Assembly: GCA_963830495.1 (NCBI GenBank)
Contig: CAWHMS010000002.1
Span: 992,001-1,056,000, forward strand
Reading direction: 5' to 3'
From: CAWHMS01 sp963830495
GTDB lineage: Bacteria > Actinomycetota > Actinomycetes > Propionibacteriales > Nocardioidaceae
Length of the DNA: 64,000 nucleotides
The stretch's first letter is position 1. The number at the start of each line of letters is the position of its first letter. Position numbers and translations under genes: made by a program. This document shows, piece after piece, positions 7,576-15,980 of the stretch. Under the pieces are notes generated by a model. The model was given only the letters and a program-made list of their open reading frames with translations. It did no database searches and had not been told where the DNA came from.

Positions 7576-9693
7576 ATGTCAGATCCTCGTGTGATGGGTC
7601 GGCCGCTGACGCGTCGGACGTTCATCAAGGCGGCGGGCGCGGCGGGTGCCGGCTTCGTCATGTACGCCTACCTGCCGGGCGGTACCCTGCGGGCCTTGGC
7701 TCAGATCCCGGGTGGGACCTTGGACCCGCTGTCGGTGCCGAGGTACCGGACGCCGCTGCTGATCCCGCCGGTGATGCCGCGGGCGGGTGTCCTCACCAAC
7801 CCGGGCGGCAAGCCGGTGGACTACTACGGGATCTCGATGCGGCAGTTCGTTCAGCAGGTCTTGCCTGTCGGTCTGCCCGCCACCACGGTCTGGGGGTACG
7901 GCGCGGTGGCGTCCGGGAGCAGACGCGGCCTGCTGGTCCATCACGCGCCCTCGCTCACCATCGAGGCGAAATGGAACCGCCCGGTCCGGGTCAGGTGGAT
8001 CAACGAGCTCGTGGACGAGCAGGGGAACTACCTGCCGCATCTGCTGCCGGTGGACCCGACGCTGCACTGGGCGAACCCACCCGGAGGCGTGGGCGGTCGC
8101 GACGAGCGACCCACGTTCACCGAGACCCCCGGGCGCTACGTCGGCCCGGTGCCGATGGTGACCCATGTCCACGGTTCGGTCGGGGTCGGTGACGAGAGCG
8201 ACGGGTACGCCGAGGCCTGGTACCTCCCGGCCGCCGGCAACATCCCGACGGACTACGCGAGCGAGGGGACCTGGTACGACTTCTTCGCCGGCAAGGCGGA
8301 GACGTCCTACGGGGCCACGTGGGGGCCGGGCTACGCAACCTTCCAGTACCCGAACAGCCAGCGCGCGTCGACGATCTGGTACCACGACCACACCCTGGGC
8401 ATGACCCGCCTCAACGTCTACGCCGGGCCCGCGGGCTTCTTCCTGATCCGCGGCGGACCGGCCGGCGACAAGGCCGTCCTCGACAGCCGCTCCGAGACCA
8501 CGGCCGTGCTCCCCGGACCCGCACCCAAGGCAGGGGACAAGTTCCCGTCCAACAAGACCTACTACGAGATCCCGATCGCGGTGCAGGACCGGTCGTTCAA
8601 TGCCGACGGTTCCCTGTTCTACCCCGACACCCGGGAGTTCTTCGACGGCCTCACCGGCCCCTACATCCCCGAGGGCGAGTTCTCCCCGATCTGGAACCCG
8701 GAGTTCTTCGGCAACATGATCATCGCCAACGGGAACACGTGGCCCTTCCAGGTCGTCGAGCAGCGTCGGTACCGGCTCCGCTTCCTCAACGGCTGCCAGT
8801 CACGGTTCCTGATCCTCGACTTCGGCAACCTGCCGGGCGTCGAGGTCTGGCAGATCGGCAACGAGGGCGGCTTCCTGGCCGCCCCGGTCAACCTCTCGGC
8901 GAACCACCACAACCACCTGCTGATGGGGCTTGCCGAACGCGCCGACCTGATCGTCGACTTCACCAACGTGCCGCTGGGCAGCTACGTGCTCGGCAACCTC
9001 GGCCCGGACGAGCCGTTCGGCGGCGGCCTCCCCGGCGTCGACTTCGAACCCTCGGACCCCGCGTCCACCGGCCAGGTACTGGAGTTCCGCGTGGTCCCGT
9101 CGGTGGCACCGGACCCGACGACGCCGCCGCAGCACCTCATCCTGCCGGCCATCGCGCCGCTCCCGCCCGCGACGGTGACCCGGCCGCTGGCCCTGATCGA
9201 GAAGGCCGGCGTCGGCGAAGGGGAGGAGGGCGAGCCCGGCGAGGAGGTCGAGGTCGAGGGACCGATCGAGGCGCTCCTCGGCAACCTCGTCGACGGGCTC
9301 CTGGTCGAGCGGCTCTGGATGGACCCGGTCAGCGAGAACCCGACGCTCGGCAGCACCGAGGTGTGGGAGCTGTTCAACACCACCGCCGACGCGCATCCCA
9401 TGCACATCCACGAGGTCGCCTTCAAGGTGGTCAATCGCGAAGGCCTCATGCTGGACGCCGAGGGTGAGGTGGCCCTGCCGATCGAGCCGGACGGCAACGT
9501 CACCGAGCCCGAGCCGTGGGAGTCCGGCTTCAAGGACACCGTGATCGCCTACCCCGGCCAGGTCACCAGGCTCAAGGCCACGTTCGACTCGCCCGGACAG
9601 TTCGTGTGGCACTGCCACATCGTCGAGCACGAGGACAACGAGATGATGCGGCCCTACCGCATCGGCCCTGAGCAGCTCGGCCAACCCGGCTGA
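7576..9693 (+). CDS. Tat-exported multicopper oxidase (CotA/bilirubin-oxidase-like)
   Basis: A 705-residue oxidase predicted to move electrons from a phenol, bilirubin-like substrate or metal ion to O2. ATG 7576 is chosen because it follows a G-rich ribosome-binding site and gives a Tat signal (TRRTFIKAAGAAGAGF). All four copper-binding motifs are present: HVH near residue 197, WYHDHT near 270, HPMHIH near 608, and HCHIVEHEDNEMM near 679, the last with the type 1 Cys. A Glu/Gly-rich insert (residues about 545-560) precedes the last cupredoxin domain. It is the largest intact cargo gene of the island and stands alone. Confidence 0.93.
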   Translation: MSDPRVMGRPLTRRTFIKAAGAAGAGFVMYAYLPGGTLRALAQIPGGTLDPLSVPRYRTPLLIPPVMPRAGVLTNPGGKPVDYYGISMRQFVQQVLPVGLPATTVWGYGAVASGSRRGLLVHHAPSLTIEAKWNRPVRVRWINELVDEQGNYLPHLLPVDPTLHWANPPGGVGGRDERPTFTETPGRYVGPVPMVTHVHGSVGVGDESDGYAEAWYLPAAGNIPTDYASEGTWYDFFAGKAETSYGATWGPGYATFQYPNSQRASTIWYHDHTLGMTRLNVYAGPAGFFLIRGGPAGDKAVLDSRSETTAVLPGPAPKAGDKFPSNKTYYEIPIAVQDRSFNADGSLFYPDTREFFDGLTGPYIPEGEFSPIWNPEFFGNMIIANGNTWPFQVVEQRRYRLRFLNGCQSRFLILDFGNLPGVEVWQIGNEGGFLAAPVNLSANHHNHLLMGLAERADLIVDFTNVPLGSYVLGNLGPDEPFGGGLPGVDFEPSDPASTGQVLEFRVVPSVAPDPTTPPQHLILPAIAPLPPATVTRPLALIEKAGVGEGEEGEPGEEVEVEGPIEALLGNLVDGLLVERLWMDPVSENPTLGSTEVWELFNTTADAHPMHIHEVAFKVVNREGLMLDAEGEVALPIEPDGNVTEPEPWESGFKDTVIAYPGQVTRLKATFDSPGQFVWHCHIVEHEDNEMMRPYRIGPEQLGQPG

Positions 9694-9898
9694 CCGCCAC
9701 GTCGGGCAGATGGGCGTGAGCGGCTCCCCAGAGTCCGCAACCGCTGGCGAGTCGAGAGGTCGGACCGCTCAGCCATAACGAGGGACGGCCAGAGCCACTC
9801 CGGGGAACCGTCGATGCGCCGGAAAGGGTCGAGGTTGCGCTGGTCGGCGTCGGGGAGCCAGTGCAGGCACCCCTGCGTGTCTGCCTCAACGAGTGGCC
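9694..9898. other. Gap without recognisable gene
   Basis: The minus strand is open here and reads TQGCLHWLPDADQRNLDPFR and similar, but without a start site or a recognised family. It may be a remnant belonging with the integrase fragment on its right. Confidence 0.3.
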
Positions 9899-10216
9899 CC
9901 GCCGTCCACGGTGTGCGACGAGAGCCGTTCGCGGAGTTCGGCGGAGAGGCCCAAGGCGCGGGTTCGTTGCCTTTGGGTGGGGCTTGACGTAGATGTGCTG
10001 CCCGGGCGTGCGGCGCGGAGCGGAACCTCGACGATCGTCTCTTCCACGGTGAGCCGGCCGTGCTCGAGGTCGAGGTGTCGGGGCGCAGCGTGATCAGCCC
10101 ACCCACCGCAGCCCCGGCTCGATGGCGACCTGGATCATCAGCCGATGCCGGGTGGGTATCGCCTCGATCAGGCGCCGGTACTCGACCGGCGTGAGGCTGC
10201 GGGCCTGTTGCTTGAC
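9899..10216 (-). pseudogene. Second tyrosine recombinase, catalytic-domain fragment
   Basis: On the minus strand from 10216: VKQQARSLTPVEYRRLIEAI then HRLMIQVAIEPGLRW, one frameshift (where GEL is expected), LITLRPRHLDLEHGRLTVEE and later TRALGLSAELRERL, ending in TGA. This is the first third of a phage-integrase catalytic domain and includes the first catalytic Arg (GLRW). The sequence style differs from the integrase remnant at 4733, so the two come from different recombinases. Both ends are missing. Confidence 0.7.
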
Positions 10217-10230
10217 CTTCGGGATAACGC

Positions 10231-10944
10231 CTACGCCTCGACGAGGTCGAGCTCGGCGTCACCGGAGCGGATCACCTCGGCGACGGCGGCGGCGACTGCC
10301 GAGGGGGCGATGACGTGCGGCAGCAGGGCGCCGTCGGCGGCGAGGCGAAGCGCGTCGGGTTCGGGGCTCGGGGTGTTCTTGCCGAAGTCGGTGTCGACGA
10401 TGCCCGGCTTGACGATGCTGACCGTGATGTCGTCCTTGGCGAGCTCCTCGCGGGCTGTCAGGGACAGGTTGTTGAGGGCGAACTTGGTCGAGGCGTATCC
10501 GGCGATGAACGGAATGTACTTGGTCGAGGCCTGCGAGCTGATGTTGACGATCTGACCTCCCCCATGTTCGCGCATGCGCGGGATGACCAGCTGCATCAGC
10601 CGGAGTGGTGCGATCACGTCGAGGTCCCAGAGCCCTCGGTACTCGTCGAGGTCGATGTGTTCAACGGGCTTGGCCATGGCCCGTCCGGCGTTGTTGACCA
10701 GCACGTCGATGCGCCCGAACCGGACGAGGGTCTCCTCGACAAGGGGGATGGCATCCTCGGGCTTGGTGACGTCGGTGGGGACGGCGACGGCTCGGGGGAT
10801 CTCTTTCTCCAGGGTGCTCAGGGCCTCGTTGTCCCGAGCGGCCAGGACGAGCCGGGCACCCAGCGTGGAGAGGTGCATGGCGGTTTCCCGGCCGATGCCC
10901 GAGCTGGCGCCGGTGATGATGATGACGCGATCTGCGATCTCCAT
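10231..10944 (-). CDS. SDR-family NAD(P)-dependent oxidoreductase
   Basis: A 237-residue classical short-chain dehydrogenase. ATG 10944 has AAGGAA upstream. Visible motifs: TGASSGIG (residues 10-17) for the dinucleotide, NNAG (about 87-90), the catalytic Ser in NISSQAS, and Tyr-x-x-x-Lys in YASTK. The loop after the Rossmann Gly motif has LAARD, compatible with NADP. The gene lies 40 bp downstream of a TetR gene on the same strand and is probably co-transcribed with it and controlled by it. The substrate is unknown. Confidence 0.9.
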   Translation of the reverse strand: MEIADRVIIITGASSGIGRETAMHLSTLGARLVLAARDNEALSTLEKEIPRAVAVPTDVTKPEDAIPLVEETLVRFGRIDVLVNNAGRAMAKPVEHIDLDEYRGLWDLDVIAPLRLMQLVIPRMREHGGGQIVNISSQASTKYIPFIAGYASTKFALNNLSLTAREELAKDDITVSIVKPGIVDTDFGKNTPSPEPDALRLAADGALLPHVIAPSAVAAAVAEVIRSGDAELDLVEA

Positions 10945-10984
10945 GGGGTTCCTTCGTAGTTGTCGGGTGTTGGTGTGCGTGCCG

Positions 10985-11599
10985 TCAGTCGTCGGCGAGG
11001 AGGCCGCGCAGGAGGAGCGAGTAGACGGCCTCGAGCTCGGCCGCGAGCCTGGGCGGATCGCCCCACTCGCCGGCGAGGGCGGGATGGTGGAAGCGCGCGG
11101 TGGCGTGCAGGACGGCGCGGCCGACGACGGTCGGGTCCGCAGCACCGGTGAACTCGCCGGTGGCCATCCCGTCGGCCACGATCCGTGCCAGCTGGTCGGC
11201 CAGGTTGTCCACGTGCTCGGCGACCACCTCGCGCGAAGCCAGGGTGAGCTGGTGGAAGGTCGAGAACAGCTCGGGGTCGTTGGTGGCGATGCTCTGCTTG
11301 GTGGTGGCCAGCAGCACCAGCCAGTCGTGCAATCGGCGCGACGCCTTGCCCCGTCGGCGGACCACCCGCTCCAGCGGCGCCGAGACCCGCTGCAGCCAGC
11401 GTTCGGTGACCGCGTCGCGCAGCGCGGCCTTGCTGGAGAAGTGTCGATACACGCTGCCGTGGCTGACGTTGAGTGCCCTGGCGACGTCGACGACCGATGC
11501 CTTGGCCGGGCCGTAGCGGCGCAGCACCTCCTCGGCAGCATCCAGGATCGACTCCCGGGTGAACGGCTGGGTGCCGCTCTGGGTGGCTGGCTGGGTCAC
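10985..11599 (-). CDS. TetR-family transcriptional regulator
   Basis: The protein has 204 residues from GTG 11599; an upstream extension to 11683 reads as non-coding Arg/Cys-rich sequence. The N-terminal HTH (residues about 10-60) reads ESILDAAEEVLRRYG to DVARALNVSHGSVYRHFSSK, a textbook TetR DNA-binding domain. The C-terminal helical ligand domain resembles TetR_C regulators of SDR genes. A palindromic site lies 72 bp upstream. It is followed by the SDR gene, its likely target along with itself. Confidence 0.9.
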   Translation of the reverse strand: MTQPATQSGTQPFTRESILDAAEEVLRRYGPAKASVVDVARALNVSHGSVYRHFSSKAALRDAVTERWLQRVSAPLERVVRRRGKASRRLHDWLVLLATTKQSIATNDPELFSTFHQLTLASREVVAEHVDNLADQLARIVADGMATGEFTGAADPTVVGRAVLHATARFHHPALAGEWGDPPRLAAELEAVYSLLLRGLLADD

Positions 11600-11670
11600 T
11601 CGGCACCTCGCGCGCTGCCGACGGCCGCCGATGGTGAGTTCGTCATGTCGACAACGCTGCCACCGACAAG

Positions 11671-11692
11671 TGACAGATGTCAATTTCTGTCA
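11671..11692. promoter_or_regulatory. Palindromic operator candidate for the TetR/SDR unit
   Basis: TGACAGA at 11671-11677 and its exact complement TCTGTCA at 11686-11692 form an inverted repeat with an 8-bp spacer; an inner TGACAGATGTCA is also near-symmetric. It lies upstream of the TetR gene starting at 11599 and overlaps a TTGACA-like -35 box on the minus strand. The size and symmetry suit a TetR dimer. Confidence 0.55.
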
Positions 11693-11693
11693 G

Positions 11694-12293
11694 TCAATGT
11701 CTGCGTACAGCGATCGTCACCAGGATCTGTGCCGCCTCCTTGGCGGCCGCGGGAGCGTCGGGAAGTCCGTCCACGGATCCGCTGGCCAGACCGCCGTCGA
11801 GCAGCAGGGTGAGGGATCGGGCGAGGACGTCTGGGTCTGCGGCACCGGCGTCCGCGGCCAGGCCGCGCACCCAATCCCTCACCGAGGTCTTGTGGGTCAG
11901 AGTTCGCTCGTGGATCGGGGTGCCCGCCTTGTTCTCGGCGGCCGCGTTGATGAACGCGCAGCCGCGGTAGCCCTCGCGTCGACACGCGCTGCTCAGGGCG
12001 TCGAACATGCCGACGAGCTGGTCCGCCGGCGCCGGTCCGGCCGCCTCGGCCGCGTCGTGCAGCTGCTGGGTCCATATCCCGTCGACGGTGTCCAGGTACG
12101 CGACCACCAGGGTGTCCTTGGTCGGGAAGTGCTTGTAGAACGTCGCCTTGGCCACGCCGGACTCGGCGATGATCCGGTCCACCCCGACGCCGCGGATGCC
12201 GTGGGCGTAGAGCAGCCCGAAGGCCGTGTCCAGGATCCGCTGCCGGGCGGCGGATGGCCGGACAGTGCCCTGGTGGGCAGGCGCGGTTGTCAT
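11694..12293 (-). CDS. TetR-family regulator, divergent from F420-type reductase
   Basis: A 199-residue regulator with ATG at 12293. The HTH (residues about 15-65) reads ARQRILDTAFGLLYAHGIRG to ESGVAKATFYKHFPTKDTLV. The effector domain holds GCAFINAAAE, a feature of a common TetR subgroup that controls divergent oxidoreductases. Two perfect palindromes lie between it and the divergent reductase gene at 12385, so autorepression and repression of that gene are likely. The stop is only two bases from the operator of the next TetR gene. Confidence 0.9.
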   Translation of the reverse strand: MTTAPAHQGTVRPSAARQRILDTAFGLLYAHGIRGVGVDRIIAESGVAKATFYKHFPTKDTLVVAYLDTVDGIWTQQLHDAAEAAGPAPADQLVGMFDALSSACRREGYRGCAFINAAAENKAGTPIHERTLTHKTSVRDWVRGLAADAGAADPDVLARSLTLLLDGGLASGSVDGLPDAPAAAKEAAQILVTIAVRRH

Positions 12294-12315
12294 GGCGTCA
12301 TCCTACGTTGCGGAT

Positions 12316-12329
12316 AGACAGATCTGTCT
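12316..12329. promoter_or_regulatory. TetR operator 1, perfect 14-bp palindrome
   Basis: AGACAGATCTGTCT is fully self-complementary. It sits 23 bp from the TetR start at 12293 and shares its sequence with the second site. Confidence 0.75.
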
Positions 12330-12349
12330 GTTAAGGTCGTGCACGCACC

Positions 12350-12365
12350 TAGACAGATCTGTCTA
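12350..12365. promoter_or_regulatory. TetR operator 2, perfect 16-bp palindrome
   Basis: TAGACAGATCTGTCTA is fully self-complementary and contains the same 14-bp core as the first site. The centres are 35 bp apart, and this copy lies just upstream of the ribosome-binding site of the reductase at 12385, so binding would block its transcription. Confidence 0.75.
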
Positions 12366-12384
12366 CTTTCTCAGGAGAGTTTCC

Positions 12385-13062
12385 ATGAAGTTCGCAGTCC
12401 TCGGCACCGGCGCGGTCGGCCGGGCCATCGCCGGCCGCCTCGATGAGCTCGGCCATGACGTCACGATCGGCACCCGCGACCCCCAGGCGACCCTGGCGCG
12501 CACCAAGACGGACGGCATGGGCAACCCGCCGTACGCCGAGTGGGCCGAGCAGAACACCGGCATCCGGCTGGCTTCGTTTTCCGGGGCCGCCGGTCGGGCG
12601 GAGGTCGTGGTCAACGCCACCAGCGGTGGAACCTCGCTGGAGGTGCTCGCGCTCGCGGGGGCGGGCAACCTGGGTGGCAAGGTGCTCATCGACATCGCCA
12701 ACCCGCTCGACTTCTCTGAGGGCATGCCTCCCACCCTGTTGGTGAAGGACACCGACTCTCTGGCGGAGCAGATCCAACGCGCGTTCCCTGAAACCCGGGT
12801 TGTCAAGACCTTGAACACCCTCACCGCCGCCCTGATGGTCCGCCCCAACCTGCTTCCCGAGGGTTCAAGCGTGTTCGTGTCGGGTGACGACGCCGAGGCC
12901 AAGCTCATGGTTTCGACGCTGCTGAAGGAGTTCGGCCACACCGACGTGATCGACCTCGGCGAGCTCTCGACCGCGCGCGGCACCGAGATGCTGCTGCCGA
13001 TCTGGCTCAGGCTGATGGGCTCGCTCGGCACCCCGATGTTCAACATCAAGATCGTCCGCTGA
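12385..13062 (+). CDS. NADPH-dependent F420 reductase-like oxidoreductase
   Basis: The 225-residue protein starts at ATG 12385 after AGGAGAG. It opens with a Rossmann motif, MKFAVLGTGAVGRAIAGRL, and carries NADP-binding TRDP after the second strand, then NATSGG and IDIANPLDF, all typical of the F420_oxidored / NADP-binding family that includes F420:NADP oxidoreductase and close relatives acting on unknown substrates. The divergent TetR gene and the paired operators mark it as that regulator's target. True F420 specificity cannot be decided from sequence. Confidence 0.85.
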   Translation: MKFAVLGTGAVGRAIAGRLDELGHDVTIGTRDPQATLARTKTDGMGNPPYAEWAEQNTGIRLASFSGAAGRAEVVVNATSGGTSLEVLALAGAGNLGGKVLIDIANPLDFSEGMPPTLLVKDTDSLAEQIQRAFPETRVVKTLNTLTAALMVRPNLLPEGSSVFVSGDDAEAKLMVSTLLKEFGHTDVIDLGELSTARGTEMLLPIWLRLMGSLGTPMFNIKIVR

Positions 13063-13142
13063 GCGCGACGTGCCTGGGCGGTGAGCCCGACGAACGGCAA
13101 CAGCAGCGGCCGGGGGCACCGCGACCGACGAGGAGGTAGCGC

Positions 13143-13287
13143 GTGAGCAGCACCCGGCCGCTCGGTCGCAGTGAGCCGCAGGTGCCCCGGCTGGGCGTGG
13201 GCGCGATGACCTGGGGCGACCCGTCGGGGTTGAGCCGCCTCACCCCGGCGAAGCTGGCCCATGGCGGCGCCGAGGGGGGCGGCGCAA
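13143..13287 (+). pseudogene. Aldo/keto reductase, N-terminal fragment
   Basis: A GAGGAGGT site precedes GTG 13143, and the first 47 or so codons (RPLGRSEPQVPRLGVGAMTW, then LSRLTPAKLAHGGA) match the start of an actinobacterial aldo/keto reductase. After about 13287 the similarity ends; the frame stays open to 13772 but is a shadow of the flavodoxin gene. The TIM barrel and catalytic tetrad are missing. It follows the reductase at 12385 and was probably part of that operon before the truncation. Confidence 0.7.
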
Positions 13288-13515
13288 CGATGACGGCGCG
13301 TCCTCACGACATGGGAAGTGGTTGTGCACGGTGTGAGCGTGGGTGTCTGCCGTCAGCGCCAGGAACTCGGGCAAGCTCGCCGGTCGACGCAACCGGACCC
13401 GAGGGAAGCCTGAGCCGACTCCTCGGCGAAGGTCCTACCGGCAAGTGCGAAGGTCCCATGTGGCAGGTGCCTTCGGGCTCTGCCGATCGGCAGCATGCGA
13501 GATCAGGCTGGTGTC
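13288..13515. promoter_or_regulatory. Intergenic region with 21-bp spaced direct repeats
   Basis: No gene is seen. GCGAAGGTCC occurs at 13426-13435 and 13447-13456, exactly two helical turns apart, upstream of the flavodoxin gene; CCTTCGGGC at 13470-13478 is a partial inverted copy. Such GGGACCTT-type boxes resemble DevR/NarL-family half-sites. This is a suggestion only. Confidence 0.35.
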
Positions 13516-14004
13516 ATGAAGGCTTTGGTGGTCTATGGCTCGAAACGGGGAGGGACCGAGGGGCTTGCGCAGATGGTCGGTCAGGCCCTTACCGATCAGG
13601 GGATCGATGTCACGGTCCGGTCCGCTGCAGGACGCGCGCCGGACGTGGGCGCCTACGATGTGGTCGTGATCGGCGGCGCCCTGTACGCCAATCGCTGGCA
13701 CAAGGACGCCAGACAGTTCGTGCGTCGGGAGGCCAAGGCGCTGCGTGCCACAAAGGTGTGGCTGTTCAGTAGCGGCCCGATCGGTGACGACGCACCGCCC
13801 GCCAGCGAGATGGAGCCGGTGCCCCAGGTCCGCCGTGCGATGGACCGTGTCGGGGCGGTCGCTCACACCACGTTCGGAGGCCGGTTGACGCCGACCGCCA
13901 AGGGTTTCCCGGCCAGCGCGATGGCCAAGAAGATGGCCGGCGACTGGCGTGACGAGGAGTCGGTGAGGCTCTGGGCGAAGGCCATCGCCGCCAGCCTGAC
14001 CTAA
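13516..14004 (+). CDS. Flavodoxin-domain protein (HemG-like)
   Basis: A 162-residue flavodoxin; the ATG at 13516 gives the usual start MKALVVYGSKRGGTEGLAQM, whose phosphate loop (SKRGGT) binds FMN. IGGALYANRWHKDARQFV matches the flavodoxin subfamily that includes protoporphyrinogen oxidase HemG and actinobacterial dormancy-linked flavodoxins. It would be a soluble electron carrier or FMN-dependent oxidase. The weak ribosome-binding site makes the start less certain. The next gene, DUF4389, follows after 46 bp on the same strand. Confidence 0.85.
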   Translation: MKALVVYGSKRGGTEGLAQMVGQALTDQGIDVTVRSAAGRAPDVGAYDVVVIGGALYANRWHKDARQFVRREAKALRATKVWLFSSGPIGDDAPPASEMEPVPQVRRAMDRVGAVAHTTFGGRLTPTAKGFPASAMAKKMAGDWRDEESVRLWAKAIAASLT

Positions 14005-14050
14005 CTGCCGCCGACCCGAACGACCGCCAACGAACGACAGGAGATCGGTT

Positions 14051-14707
14051 ATGTCCGCGCCGAGCAGGCCGTCTGCACCCACCGCCTACCCCGCCCGTCT
14101 CGAGGTCGACTACACCCTCGAGCACCATCGAGTGACGACGCTGTTCCGGATCGTGCTGGTTATCCCCATCGCTATCGTGTACGGCGCTCTCACCGCGGGC
14201 GCAACCAGTACGGTCCAGTACGAAGGCGGCCAGACGGTGCGTACGACGAGCGGTGGCATCGTGGCCGGGCTGTTCCTGGCTACGCTGCTGATGATCATCT
14301 TCCGGCAGCGCTATCCGCGGTGGTGGTTCGACTTCGCACGGGAACTTACCCGGTTCGGCGCCCGCGTCGGTGCCTACGTCGTGCTGCTCACCGACGAGTA
14401 CCCGTCGACGGTCGAGGAGCAGAGGGTGCATCTCGACATCGACTACCCCGACGCCGAGCGGGACCTGAACCGCTGGCTGCCACTGGTCAAGTGGTTCCTC
14501 GCGATCCCGCACTACATCGTGCTGTTCTTCTTGTCGATCGGCGCCTTCGTCGTGGTCGTCATCGCCTGGTTCGCGATCCTGTTCACCGGCCAGTATCCGC
14601 GCGGGATGTTCGACTTCGTCGTCGGTGTCGGCCGCTGGGCGCTGCGCGTCAATGCCTACGCATTCCTGCTCGTCACCGACCAATACCCTCCGTTCTCGCT
14701 CAGCTGA
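14051..14707 (+). CDS. DUF4389 membrane protein
   Basis: A 218-residue membrane protein with AGGAGA before ATG 14051. Hydrophobic segments lie at about residues 32-50 and 70-85, and two adjacent ones at 145-180. The signature repeats of the family are clear: YPRWWFDFARELTRFGARVG and the later YPRGMFDFVVGVGRW, each followed by a segment of the form AYxxLLTDxYP, indicating an internal duplication. DUF4389 proteins are common in actinobacteria and have no known function. Confidence 0.9.
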   Translation: MSAPSRPSAPTAYPARLEVDYTLEHHRVTTLFRIVLVIPIAIVYGALTAGATSTVQYEGGQTVRTTSGGIVAGLFLATLLMIIFRQRYPRWWFDFARELTRFGARVGAYVVLLTDEYPSTVEEQRVHLDIDYPDAERDLNRWLPLVKWFLAIPHYIVLFFLSIGAFVVVVIAWFAILFTGQYPRGMFDFVVGVGRWALRVNAYAFLLVTDQYPPFSLS

Positions 14708-14741
14708 GTCTCAGCGGCGTTGTGGCGCGCCGCGCTCCTCC

Positions 14742-15212
14742 TTATGAGTGAGGCCGCTGCTCGAGGACCACGACTGCTGTCTCCATGGATCTGCGTGCGG
14801 CGTAGGCGTCGAGGTTCTTGTCGATCTCTCGCCACTGGGCCCACAGGCGCTCGCGCTCCTCACCCCGTGCTGCCCGTCCCGTGACCGGGCGAGGGCCGTC
14901 GACGAGATCGACCGTGACGTCGGGGTGGGCTTGGAGGTTGAGCCACCAGGCCGGCTCGGCATCGCCCCACCCGTTCATCGCCAGGGTAATGAGGTTCGGG
15001 CCGTCTTCGAAGTAGCCGACGATCACTGGGTGCGTGCGGCCTGTACGCCGCCCGATGGTCGAGAGGCGCAGGGTTCCCCATCGGCCGGGCTTGGGTCGCC
15101 ACAGACCCAGTCGGCCACCCGTCCAGCGGTACACGCGGCGATGGGTGATCCAGGCCAGTCGGATGAACCAGCGCGGGGGCAGTCGTACCTTCGGAGGTGT
15201 CGGGTCAGCCAT
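14742..15212 (-). CDS. Ddn-like deazaflavin (F420)-dependent nitroreductase/quinone reductase family
   Basis: A 156-residue split-beta-barrel protein. ATG 15212 is preferred over the longer frame because the upstream part is low-quality coding. The core reads RLSTIGRRTGRTHPVIVGYF, then AMNGWGDAEPAWWLNLQAHP and VTGRAARGEERERLW, which matches the family of M. tuberculosis Ddn (F420H2-dependent nitroreductase and quinone reductase). In the island it stands near other flavin or F420-type reductases. Cofactor use is inferred from the family. Confidence 0.88.
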   Translation of the reverse strand: MADPTPPKVRLPPRWFIRLAWITHRRVYRWTGGRLGLWRPKPGRWGTLRLSTIGRRTGRTHPVIVGYFEDGPNLITLAMNGWGDAEPAWWLNLQAHPDVTVDLVDGPRPVTGRAARGEERERLWAQWREIDKNLDAYAARRSMETAVVVLEQRPHS

Positions 15213-15290
15213 GCGCAAGACGCTACGCTGCGCTTCGCGGTGTGAACTCGCTCGCCGACTTCCGACCCTGCCGATCCGGAGGACTCCCGG

Positions 15291-15748
15291 ATGAACAAAG
15301 CGACCAACTAGCGAGACTCCTGGATCAACCCCCGCGTCAAGATCGCCGCACTGTGGGCATCGATGCTCTTCGTCTTCGTCTACGTCGACCTGTTCAGCCT
15401 CTACCGCGCCGACATCCGAGCCGACCTCGAGGCCGGCGAGATGGCAACCTTTTCGATCGGCCAAGCTTCCTGCTGAGTGTCACCGTCTACGTCGCACTCC
15501 CCAGCCTGATGCTCTTCCTCAGCCTCGTGCTGCCAGTCCGGGTCTCGCGCCTCGCCAACATCGTGCTCGCCGCTGCCTACATCCCCACGATCCTGGGAAG
15601 TGCGGTCGGTGAGTGGAACTACTTCATCCTCGGCAGTGCCGTCGAGGCGGCCCTCTTGGTGGGCATCGTCTACTACGCGTGGACCTGGCCCAAGGCGACC
15701 GACGATGCCGCCACCGCGATGCGCGACGAGACTCTCGGTCCCATCTAG
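15291..15748 (+). pseudogene. DUF6326 membrane protein, inactivated twice
   Basis: A good ribosome-binding site (GGAGGA) precedes ATG 15291, but codon 7 is TAG (15309-15311). The same frame then reads on normally (INPRVKIAALWASMLFVFVY) until about 15470, where one base is missing and the coding moves to the frame ending at 15748 (FLLSVTVYVALPSLMLFLSL and on to YYAWTWPKATDD). Joined, these give a protein of about 150 residues with four membrane segments, like DUF6326 proteins. Two independent lesions argue for a real pseudogene. Confidence 0.75.
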
Positions 15749-15980
15749 CAACACCCTATCGGCCGGACACCACCGCCCGCTCCTCGGCTACTTGTTCTGT
15801 TGCCTCTTGACCGGCGCCCTGGCGAGGCTCGGTCCAGGTGCCTGGGTCGTCGCTTTCAACATCGGCTGCCCGCGACTCGTCATGATGCTCGCTCATGGCT
15901 TGCGGGACCTGGCGGCCGACCCAGGGTGGGGAGGGGCCAAGGGGCAATCTCGGAGTGCGGCATAAAGCGGGTCGTTGCGG
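15749..15980. other. Gap without recognisable gene
   Basis: Nothing with coding character, promoter or repeat could be supported here. Confidence 0.4.
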
